Origin: Mordavella massiliensis
GTDB taxonomy: Bacteria; Bacillota; Clostridia; Lachnospirales; Lachnospiraceae
Direction: 5' to 3'
Length of the DNA stretch: 39,681 nucleotides
NCBI RefSeq assembly: GCF_016902415.1
Contig: NZ_JACJLV010000023.1
Span: 1 to 39,681, forward strand
In this document: one piece after another, positions 16,269 to 23,146 of the stretch
How the letters are laid out: each line of letters opens with the position of its first letter
How positions within the stretch are numbered: the stretch's first letter is position 1
Translations under genes and position numbers: made by a program
The notes under the pieces: generated by a model
The model's input: only the letters and a program-made list of their open reading frames with translations
What the model was told of the DNA's origin: nothing
Databases searched by the model: none

Positions 16269-17315
16269 TTACATCAGGGAGTCTCCGCGTGTTGTAACGA
16301 CCTGATATCCAATGGCGGCCATCCGTTCTTCCAGCTCTTTTCTGGCTTCGGCGGCTTCCGCGCCGGTACAGAGCTTGTTGTCGTAGAGGGCGTAGCTTTC
16401 CCGCACGTCCGGCGGGGAAAGGTTGGGCATGATTACATTTGCGCCGGCCAGAATCCCCTGTTCTCTGCCGTCCGGGGCGATGGTTCCCAGAGCCGTGGTG
16501 GCAGGCAGGAGCACTTTTGGCAGCAGGAGACGGATCAGTCCCAGAAAAAATAAAGTTTCCTCCAGCGTTCCTGCTGACTGGTCTGCAAATGGGGTGGCGT
16601 GGTGGGGGATAAAGGGTCCGATCCCCACCATATGTGGCTTCAATCGCTCCAGAAACAGCATGTCTTCCGCCAGATATTCCGGCGTCTGCCCGGGGGAACC
16701 CACCATAAATCCGGCACCCACCTGGTAGCCGATGTCTTTCAGGGTAAAGAGGCATTCCTGCCTGTGGGCGGCCGTAAGGTTCTTCGGGTGCAGTGTGGAA
16801 TAATGTTCTGCGTTGAAAGTTTCGTGGCGCAGAAGATAGCGGTCTGCCCCGGCGTTAAAAAACGCCTGATAACTTTCCCTGGAGCGTTCGCCGATGGAAA
16901 GGGTCACTGCGCAGTCTGGGAATTCTTCTTTGATAGAACGCACGATCTGACAGATTTTTTCATCGGTAAACCAAAGATCCTCTCCGCCCTGGAGGACGAA
17001 AGTGCGAAAGCCCAGCTGATATCCGGCCCGGCAGCAGGAAAGAATCTGCTCCTGTGTCAGACGGTAGCGTTTTGCCTGACGATTGCCGGCGCGGATACCG
17101 CAGTAATAGCAGTCATTTCTGCAGTAGTTGGTAAATTCAATGAGTCCGCGGACCCATACCTGGTGCCCGTAGTAGCGGTGGCGCACTTCTCTGGCAAGAG
17201 AGAACAGGTACCGGGATAATTCCGGCGTCTGCCCGCGGATCAGCATAATCCATTCTTCTTTTTCCAGATGATGTTCCTGATAAAGTTTGTTGATCAGTAA
17301 TGTCAGATCCTGCAA
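16269..17315 (-). CDS. hydE: [FeFe]-hydrogenase maturase HydE (radical SAM)
   Basis: Radical SAM enzyme acting on the organometallic intermediate in H-cluster assembly. It contains CRNDCYYCGIR, LQGGEDLWFTDEKI, SIGERSRESYQ and LLRHETFNAEHYSTLHP, all HydE-like. The frame stays open upstream, but TTG at 17315 with AGGAG seven bases before it gives 348 residues, the family's usual size; the upstream part would cross the leader terminator. First gene of the maturase operon. Confidence 0.93.
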   Translation of the reverse strand: MQDLTLLINKLYQEHHLEKEEWIMLIRGQTPELSRYLFSLAREVRHRYYGHQVWVRGLIEFTNYCRNDCYYCGIRAGNRQAKRYRLTQEQILSCCRAGYQLGFRTFVLQGGEDLWFTDEKICQIVRSIKEEFPDCAVTLSIGERSRESYQAFFNAGADRYLLRHETFNAEHYSTLHPKNLTAAHRQECLFTLKDIGYQVGAGFMVGSPGQTPEYLAEDMLFLERLKPHMVGIGPFIPHHATPFADQSAGTLEETLFFLGLIRLLLPKVLLPATTALGTIAPDGREQGILAGANVIMPNLSPPDVRESYALYDNKLCTGAEAAEARKELEERMAAIGYQVVTTRGDSLM

Positions 17316-17529
17316 AATGTTTCTCCTGTCTGAAATCAAAATGTTTCTGCGGCATGATGCCACAATGAAGTTTAATGATGAACAAAAAAACCTGGTGCAT
17401 GAGCGCACCAGGTTTGGCAACAGGAGAAGAGATGATCTCCCTGTTTTCCTATACAAAAAGTAAGATCCTCGCGCCTTCTCACGCAGGTGCAACCCTTTGT
17501 GGTTAGTACGTTTCGTGATTTTATATTGT
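17316..17529 (-). promoter_or_regulatory. Structured leader RNA of the hyd maturase operon with internal terminator (candidate riboswitch/attenuator)
   Basis: About 214 nt lie between the predicted start near 17529 and the hydE TTG. Reading on the minus strand: a possible stem with a GAGAAG loop formed by CCUGCGU and GCGCGAGG (about 17487-17467), a 9-bp stem with one bulge (17445-17419), a strong terminator (17415-17383), then a small GGCAU/AUGCC hairpin and the hydE ribosome site. GCACC near 17488 could pair with GGUGC of the terminator's left arm, giving an antiterminator. No leader peptide was seen. It matches no riboswitch class I can recognise. Confidence 0.5.
17383..17415 (-). terminator. 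Intrinsic terminator inside the hydE leader
   Basis: On the minus strand an 11-bp perfect stem (AAACCTGGTGC / GCACCAGGTTT) with a 6-nt loop is followed by an unbroken T-run. It stands about 68 nt before the hydE start and downstream of the operon promoter, so it should lower expression unless overcome. The HAD gene upstream has its stop about 175 bp earlier with a promoter in between. Confidence 0.85.
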
Positions 17530-17535
17530 TAGAAA

Positions 17536-17564
17536 ATTATAGCACAGCGAACCGGAATCCACAA
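17536..17564 (-). promoter_or_regulatory. Promoter of the hydE-hydG-hydF operon
   Basis: On the minus strand TTGTGG (17564-17559), 17 bp, then a perfect TATAAT (17541-17536). It lies just after the HAD gene and drives the leader. Confidence 0.7.
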
Positions 17565-17589
17565 CCAAAGATAATGTTTTCACAAGCCG

Positions 17590-18057
17590 TTACCCCCGCA
17601 GGGACGCGATCAGTCGCCTGGGTTTCAGCAGAAGATCCAGGCCGTCTACTATAGAAGAAACACAGATGTCTGACTGGGCGGCCAGCTTTCCGTAGGCACC
17701 CTCGGGGCCGATGACAGCAATGGACAAAGCCGCGTCAAGGCACATTTTCATATCATTTCGCCCATTTCCGATGGCTGCGCAGGAATCCGGACCAAGTTCT
17801 TTTAAAATCTGATGCTTGGCATCAAGAGCAGAGCCCTTCGGGAAAGTGCGGATCGTCAGAGGCAGTCCGTCACACATCTGTGCGGCAGTGCCGTGGGTGT
17901 CGGCGGTCAGCACATAAATGTCGAAATATTCGCTCAGCTGACAGAGCCGGGGTCTGACATCCTGGGGAATGGAGCCGTCCACCGCGATAGTACCATTATA
18001 ATCTAATAATAAATTTTTTAAATGAAGAGTCCTGTAACCGGGAATGTCAATTGTCAT
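17590..18057 (-). CDS. HAD-superfamily phosphatase (soluble P-type-ATPase-like)
   Basis: A 155-residue cytosolic HAD protein: motif I as LLLDYNGTIAVDG, motif II VLTADTHG, and motif IV GNGRNDMKMC. The DYNGT form and small size match the COG4087-like group of soluble proteins related to P-type ATPase catalytic domains; the substrate is unknown. ATG 18057, with GAGGT before it, is preferred to an ATG 15 codons upstream. Divergent from the macrodomain gene. Confidence 0.82.
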   Translation of the reverse strand: MTIDIPGYRTLHLKNLLLDYNGTIAVDGSIPQDVRPRLCQLSEYFDIYVLTADTHGTAAQMCDGLPLTIRTFPKGSALDAKHQILKELGPDSCAAIGNGRNDMKMCLDAALSIAVIGPEGAYGKLAAQSDICVSSIVDGLDLLLKPRRLIASLRG

Positions 18058-18089
18058 AATTACCTCATATTCACGTTTTTTCTTATACT

Positions 18090-18119
18090 TTAACATATTC
18101 ACAAAATTTGTGCTATGAT
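18090..18119 (+). promoter_or_regulatory. Promoter of the macrodomain gene with a palindrome in the spacer
   Basis: TTAACA (18090-18095), 18 bp, TATGAT (18114-18119). The spacer contains CACAAAATTTGTG (18100-18112), a 13-bp palindrome with one central base, in the divergent region between the HAD and macrodomain genes. It is suitable as an operator for an unknown regulator. Confidence 0.5.
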
Positions 18120-18192
18120 AAAGGACAGCAGAGAGATGAAAATATGCGGGAAACGAATCACCCGGCAGAAAAAATAAAGGAAGGAAACAGAC

Positions 18193-19011
18193 ATGACAAG
18201 AGAAGAAAAAACAGACTGGCTGCTCCAGTATCTGAAAGCAGAAAATGCAGGTTACGCTGCGATCCCGGATCCGGTCAATTTCACAGAAAAAAGAAAACTA
18301 CTGCGAAGTCTGATGAATGTGCGACGGCCCGGAGAAGCATCCAGCCAATACTATGAAGTTCAGGACAGCCTTCTGACAGAAGAGGCAGAAGAAAAAGGGA
18401 TCGTAGATGTGCGAAATCTTTCTTCTGTGGCAGAAGAATTTCCGGAAAACGAACTGCGTAACCCGGAAAAGATCTATTTGTGGAAAGGCGACATTACAAG
18501 ATTAAAGTGCGATGCCATTGTCAACGCAGCCAACAGTCAGCTTCTCGGGTGCTTTGTTCCCTGCCACGGATGCATCGACAATGCGATCCATTCCGCCGCA
18601 GGGATCCAGCTGCGAAACGAATGCGCCCGGATCATGGCTGCGCAGGGCCACGAAGAACCCGTTGGCAGAGCGAAGATCACAGAAGGGTATAATCTGCCTG
18701 CAAAATACGTGATCCACACCGTAGGTCCGGTCGTAGGCACCATGGTATTGCCGCAGCAGAAAGAAGAATTAAAAAACTGTTATATTAACAGCCTCAAATT
18801 AGCAGAAAAACATCATCTGGAATCCATCGCATTTTGCTGCATCTCCACAGGAGAATTTCACTTCCCCAATAAACTGGCAGCAAAAATCGCTGTGGAAAAT
18901 GTGGATAAGTACCTGACAAAATCGGGGATAAAACAGGTGATATTTAATGTTTTCAAAGAAGAAGACTATCGGCTGTACACAAAAAAGTTTTTGGGGACGG
19001 GGGATTTCTAG
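18193..19011 (+). CDS. Macrodomain protein-ADP-ribose hydrolase (zinc-dependent type)
   Basis: Removes ADP-ribose from proteins or metabolites. It has an N-terminal helical extension (about residues 1-90), then the macro fold: WKGDITRLKCDAIVNAANSQ, the Cys/His-rich GCFVPCHGCIDNAIHSAAG expected to bind zinc in this subgroup, VIHTVGPVV, and CISTGEFHFPNK. The last codons (LGTGDF then TAG) are supplied by the palindromic element at 18993, so the natural C-terminus seems replaced. It is not adjacent to the window's sirtuin. Confidence 0.88.
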   Translation: MTREEKTDWLLQYLKAENAGYAAIPDPVNFTEKRKLLRSLMNVRRPGEASSQYYEVQDSLLTEEAEEKGIVDVRNLSSVAEEFPENELRNPEKIYLWKGDITRLKCDAIVNAANSQLLGCFVPCHGCIDNAIHSAAGIQLRNECARIMAAQGHEEPVGRAKITEGYNLPAKYVIHTVGPVVGTMVLPQQKEELKNCYINSLKLAEKHHLESIAFCCISTGEFHFPNKLAAKIAVENVDKYLTKSGIKQVIFNVFKEEDYRLYTKKFLGTGDF

Positions 19012-19026
19012 AAATCCCCCGTCCCC
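18993..19026. repeat. GGGGACG palindromic element, copy 3, overlapping the macrodomain stop codon
   Basis: A 34-bp perfect palindrome with centre TTTCTAGAAA, where most copies have CTGG or CCAG. The A creates the in-frame TAG (19009-19011) that ends the macrodomain gene. Flanking TTT/AAA extend the pairing. The AEC transporter start lies 24 bp further on. Confidence 0.93.
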
Positions 19027-19037
19027 AAAGAAAGGGA

Positions 19038-19057
19038 TGTGGATAACTTGTGGATAA
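19038..19057 (+). promoter_or_regulatory. Two perfect DnaA-box 9-mers at the AEC transporter start
   Basis: TGTGGATAA at 19038-19046 and 19049-19057, 11 bp apart (about one helical turn) in the same orientation. The second contains the GTG start codon. The block GTGGATAACTTGTGGATAA recurs at 31286-31304. Confidence 0.65.
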
Positions 19058-19994
19058 TTTGATTTTTAGTTTGAATGCAACGGTTCCGGTGTTTCTTCTG
19101 ATGGTTCTGGGCCTGGTTCTTCGGAAGCTTAACTGGATCGACGATGTGTTTGCCTCGAAAATGAATCAGTTTGTTTTTAAGGTGCCGTTACCGCTCCTGG
19201 TTTTCCTGGATCTTGCGACTGTGGATTTTGAGGAGAGCTGGAATTTTAAGTTTGTGGCGTTTTGTTTTGTGGTGACCCTGATCTCGATCTCCCTTTCGGC
19301 GGGGATTTCTCTGCTCTGGAAAGACCGGAGCATCCGCGGGGAGTTTATCCAGGCGTCTTATCGCAGCAGCGCGGCGATCCTGGGAATCGCCTTTATCCAG
19401 AATATTTACGGTTCTGCCGGGATGGGGCCTTTGATGATCATTGGCAGTGTGCCGCTTTACAATATGATGGCCGTGGTGGTGCTTTCGGTTTTCAAGCCCG
19501 GGCAGACGGGGCTGAACCGCCAGGTGGTGAAAAAGACGCTGACAGGGATCGTGACGAATCCTATTATCATAGGGATTGCAGCGGGCCTTCTCTGGTCGGC
19601 CTTTAGGCTTCCTATGGCCGGGATCCCGGAGAAGGTGATCTCAAATGTGGCGGGCACGGCTACGCCGCTGGGACTGATGGCCATGGGCGCTTCTTTTGAT
19701 TTGAAAAAGGCGCTGCAGACCGGAAAGCCTGCGGCAACGGCGGCTGTGATCAAACTGGTCGGATTTTGCGCGGTTTTCCTGCCGGCCGCAATTGCCCTGG
19801 GCTTCCGGGCAGAAGAACTGGTGGCGATTTTGATCATGCTGGGATCTGCCACGACCGTCAGCTGCTATGTGATGGCGAAAAATATGGGGCATGAGGGCAC
19901 GCTGACTTCCAGCGCGGTGATGCTGACGACCCTCCTTAGCGCCTTTACCCTGACAGGCTGGCTTTTCCTTCTAAGAAGCATGCGCTTAATCTAG
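19050..19994 (+). CDS. AEC-family membrane transporter
   Basis: An integral membrane protein of 314 residues with about ten hydrophobic segments. It starts NATVPVFLLMVLGLVLRKLNW and contains FVFKVPLPLLVFLDLA and the later half TATPLGLMAMGASF, features of auxin-efflux-carrier-like permeases that often move organic acids. The GTG start at 19050 is preceded by AAAGGG and lies within a DnaA-box 9-mer. The substrate cannot be told from sequence. Confidence 0.87.
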   Translation: MDNLIFSLNATVPVFLLMVLGLVLRKLNWIDDVFASKMNQFVFKVPLPLLVFLDLATVDFEESWNFKFVAFCFVVTLISISLSAGISLLWKDRSIRGEFIQASYRSSAAILGIAFIQNIYGSAGMGPLMIIGSVPLYNMMAVVVLSVFKPGQTGLNRQVVKKTLTGIVTNPIIIGIAAGLLWSAFRLPMAGIPEKVISNVAGTATPLGLMAMGASFDLKKALQTGKPAATAAVIKLVGFCAVFLPAAIALGFRAEELVAILIMLGSATTVSCYVMAKNMGHEGTLTSSAVMLTTLLSAFTLTGWLFLLRSMRLI

Positions 19995-20004
19995 TCATAC
20001 ATAC

Positions 20005-20061
20005 CTGAACTGGCCATACGCGCCCGAACTGGCCATATGCGCCTGATCTGGCCGTACGCAC
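20005..20061 (+). repeat. Three 19-bp tandem repeats after the AEC gene
   Basis: Units at 20005-20023, 20024-20042 and 20043-20061 share the pattern CTGAACTGGCCATACGCGC with a few changes. They begin 11 bp after the stop codon. No coding potential is evident; a small AAGAATT/AATTCTT hairpin follows at 20071-20089. Confidence 0.8.
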
Positions 20062-20097
20062 CGACTCCTTAAGAATTCCTAAAATTCTTTAAAATCC

Positions 20098-20126
20098 TTG
20101 ACAAACATGGGGCGGATGGCTATGAT
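20098..20126 (+). promoter_or_regulatory. Promoter of the T-box/valS unit
   Basis: TTGACA (20098-20103), 17 bp, TATGAT (20121-20126). Confidence 0.8.
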
Positions 20127-20132
20127 ATTTAC

Positions 20133-20441
20133 TAGTTTATACGTAAAGGCATGGATGAAGAGGAGTATGCATGGACTTTTCCCCACAGAGAGGACGCTCG
20201 CCGGCTGAAAGGCGTCCGGGATCAAAGATGCAGAAGGTAGCTTCGGAGCCGGATTGCTGAATCGCCAGCCAGAGGCAGCAGACACAGCCGCTAAAGGTAG
20301 CAGCTAGGCAGTCCCGGAGTCGTTCCCGTTAAAGAATAAGAGGAGAGGTATAGAAGGAGCCGGCAGGATTTCTTCTATATAAATAAAGGTGGTACCGCGT
20401 AAGAGAAACGCCCTTTACGTAATGTAAAGGGTATTTTTTAT
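20133..20441 (+). promoter_or_regulatory. T-box leader (tRNA-Val responsive) of valS
   Basis: The leader has the T-box core AAAGGTGGTACCGCG at 20385-20399, whose UGGU would pair with the ACCA end of uncharged tRNA. Upstream lies a Stem I-like region (GAGGAGTATGCATGG, then GCCGGCTGAAAGGCG), and a GTA at 20237-20239 is a possible valine specifier. The leader ends in a terminator stem (CCCTTTAC/GTAAAGGG) with a T-run at 20411-20441. Uncharged tRNA-Val should favour the antiterminator and raise valS expression. The specifier position is the least certain part. Confidence 0.9.
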
Positions 20442-20485
20442 TACCGAAATGTGAAAAAAGTGTGAAGGAATGCGAGGAGAGAACA

Positions 20486-23146
20486 ATGAGTCAGAACCTG
20501 GAAAAAACCTATGATCCTAAGGCAATCGAATCGAAACTCTATGACAAATGGTGTGAGAGAAAATATTTCCACGCTGAGGTAGACAGAAGCAGAAAACCAT
20601 TTACTACAGTGATGCCGCCGCCGAATATTACCGGCAAGCTGCACATGGGCCACGCCCTGGACAATACCCTGCAGGATATCCTGATCCGCTATAAAAGGAT
20701 GCAGGGCTACAATGCGCTGTGGGTGCCGGGTACCGACCATGCGGCTATTTCCACGGAAGTAAAAGTGACCAATCAGTTAAAAGACGAAGGCATTGATAAA
20801 AGAGAACTTGGCCGGGAAAAATTTCTGGAAAGAACCTGGCAGTGGAAAGAAGAATATGCAGGAACCATTGAGAGCCAGTTAAAGAAACTGGGTGTTTCCT
20901 GCGACTGGGACAGAGAGCGGTTCACTCTGGACGAGGGCTGTTCCAAAGCGGTGGAAGAAGTATTTATCCGCCTTTACGAAAAAGGCTACATTTACAAAGG
21001 TTCCAGGATCATCAACTGGTGTCCGGTATGTAAGACTTCCCTTTCTGACGCGGAAGTGGAGCATGAGGAACAGGAAGGACATTTCTGGCACATCAAATAC
21101 CCCATCGTGGGAACCGACGACTATCTGGAGATCGCGACCACCCGTCCGGAGACCATGCTTGGCGATACCGCCATTGCCGTACATCCGGAGGATGAAAGAT
21201 ACAAAGATATTATAGGAAAAACAGCGATCCTGCCACTGGTAAACAGGGAGATTCCCATTGTGGCAGACGATTACGTAGACAAGGAATTTGGAACCGGCGC
21301 TGTAAAGATCACGCCGGCTCACGACCCCAACGACTTTGAGGTGGGCAAACGTCACAACCTGCCGGAGATCAACATCATGAACGACGATGCCACCATCAAT
21401 GAAAATGGCGGAAAATACGCCGGTATGGAGCGGTATGAGGCGAGAAAAGCTATTGTGGCTGACCTGGAAAAAGAAGGCTATCTGGTAAAAGTCGTTCCTC
21501 ATTCCCATAATGTAGGAACCCACGACCGCTGCCACACCACCGTTGAGCCGCTGGTGAAGCAGCAGTGGTTTGTGCGGATGGAAGAGCTGGCAAAGCCGGC
21601 CATCGAAGCCATCAAAAATGGCGATCTGAAATTTGTGCCGGAGCGTTTTGACAAGATTTATCTGCACTGGCTGGAAAATATCCGTGACTGGTGCATTTCC
21701 AGGCAGATCTGGTGGGGACACCGGATCCCGGCTTATTATTGCGACGAGTGCGGCGAGGTTGTAGTATCCCGCGGCGTGCCGGAAAAATGTCCGAAGTGCG
21801 GCTGCACCCATTTCACACAGGATGAGGATACGCTGGACACCTGGTTCTCCTCTGCGCTGTGGCCGTTTTCCGTACTGGGCTGGCCGGACAAGACAGAAGA
21901 AATGGACTACTTTTATCCCACAGACGTGCTGGTGACCGGTTATGATATCATTCTCTTCTGGGTTATCCGTATGGTATTCTCCGGCTATGAACACACCGGA
22001 AAAAGTCCGTTCCACACCGTATTTATCCACGGTCTGGTAAGGGACGCCCTGGGTCGCAAGATGAGCAAGTCTTTGGGGAATGGTATCGATCCTCTGGAGA
22101 TCATCGACCAGTATGGCGCGGATGCGCTTCGAATGACGCTGGTAACCGGAAATGCGCCGGGAAATGATATGCGTTTCTACAACGAACGTGTGGAAGCCAG
22201 CCGGAACTTTGCCAACAAAGTATGGAATGCGTCCCGTTTCATTATGATGAACCTGGGAGATAAAAAACTGACTCAGCCGGCAGACTTTAAAGTGCGTCCA
22301 GCAGACCGCTGGATCATGTCCAAATGCAACAACCTGGTCAAAGATGTGACCGAGAATATGGATAAATTCGAGCTTGGTATTGCTCTGTCCAAGATCTATG
22401 ATTTCATCTGGGATGAATTCTGCGACTGGTACATTGAGATCGCCAAGTACCGTATTTATCACGCAGATGAGGATCCGGAAAGCGCCAACGACGCCCTGTG
22501 GACTCTGCGGGAGGTACTGAAGAAGGGACTGAAGCTGCTGCATCCGTATATGCCGTTCGTCTCTGAGGAGATCTACAGCAAACTGGTGCCGGAAGAAGAA
22601 TCTCTGATGATGTCTGACTGGCCGCAGTATGATGAGTCCTGGAATTATCCGATCGCGGAAAATATTGCAGAACATTATAAAGAAATCATCCGCGGCATCC
22701 GCAACGTGCGGGCTGAGATGAATGTTCCAAAGAACCGCAAGGCTACGGCCTATGTGGTATGTGAAGACGCTCAGTTGTGTACCGGTCTGGAGATGCTTCG
22801 GCAGGCAGCCCGGAATATGGCGGCAGTTAATGATCTGATCATCCAGCACGATACGGTTGGAATACCGGAGGATGCGGTATCCATCGTGGTGCCGGATGCT
22901 ACAGTATATTTACCATTGGAAGAGTTGATCGATTTTGACCAGGAGATCGAACGTCTGGAAAAAGAAGAGGCAAGACTGACGAAGGAAATCGCCCGCGCGA
23001 CTGGTATGCTGAATAATGAAAAATTCGTCAGCAAAGCGCCGGAAGCAAAGGTGCAGGAAGAACGTGACAAACTGGAAACCTATAAGCAGATGATGGCTCA
23101 GGTAAAAGAGCGGTTGGAAGGATTGAAGGTAAAACGTGAAAATTAA
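20486..23146 (+). CDS. valS: Valyl-tRNA synthetase
   Basis: Charges tRNA-Val. An 886-residue class Ia enzyme: PPPNITGKLHMGHALD (HIGH motif at about 53-56), an editing domain with TTRPETMLGDTAIAVHP, a zinc-like CDECGEVV ... CPKCGC, GRKMSKSLGNG at about 525, an anticodon-binding domain and a C-terminal coiled coil (about 810-886). ATG 20486 with GAGGAGA is used rather than an ATG 8 codons upstream. Controlled by the T-box. Confidence 0.97.
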   Translation: MSQNLEKTYDPKAIESKLYDKWCERKYFHAEVDRSRKPFTTVMPPPNITGKLHMGHALDNTLQDILIRYKRMQGYNALWVPGTDHAAISTEVKVTNQLKDEGIDKRELGREKFLERTWQWKEEYAGTIESQLKKLGVSCDWDRERFTLDEGCSKAVEEVFIRLYEKGYIYKGSRIINWCPVCKTSLSDAEVEHEEQEGHFWHIKYPIVGTDDYLEIATTRPETMLGDTAIAVHPEDERYKDIIGKTAILPLVNREIPIVADDYVDKEFGTGAVKITPAHDPNDFEVGKRHNLPEINIMNDDATINENGGKYAGMERYEARKAIVADLEKEGYLVKVVPHSHNVGTHDRCHTTVEPLVKQQWFVRMEELAKPAIEAIKNGDLKFVPERFDKIYLHWLENIRDWCISRQIWWGHRIPAYYCDECGEVVVSRGVPEKCPKCGCTHFTQDEDTLDTWFSSALWPFSVLGWPDKTEEMDYFYPTDVLVTGYDIILFWVIRMVFSGYEHTGKSPFHTVFIHGLVRDALGRKMSKSLGNGIDPLEIIDQYGADALRMTLVTGNAPGNDMRFYNERVEASRNFANKVWNASRFIMMNLGDKKLTQPADFKVRPADRWIMSKCNNLVKDVTENMDKFELGIALSKIYDFIWDEFCDWYIEIAKYRIYHADEDPESANDALWTLREVLKKGLKLLHPYMPFVSEEIYSKLVPEEESLMMSDWPQYDESWNYPIAENIAEHYKEIIRGIRNVRAEMNVPKNRKATAYVVCEDAQLCTGLEMLRQAARNMAAVNDLIIQHDTVGIPEDAVSIVVPDATVYLPLEELIDFDQEIERLEKEEARLTKEIARATGMLNNEKFVSKAPEAKVQEERDKLETYKQMMAQVKERLEGLKVKREN

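Noticed and set aside
12197-19011. SirTM-type ADP-ribosylation operon (sirtuin with macrodomain)
   Set aside because: The sirtuin and macrodomain genes are about 5 kb apart, separated by the hyd operon, and no lipoate-protein ligase or GcvH-like partner is present. The sirtuin looks like a deacylase.
20879-22849. A 656-codon open frame on the strand opposite valS
   Set aside because: It is a shadow of valS: it lies wholly inside a gene with full class I synthetase motifs, has no family resemblance or ribosome site, and GC-rich third positions of the real frame keep the antisense open.
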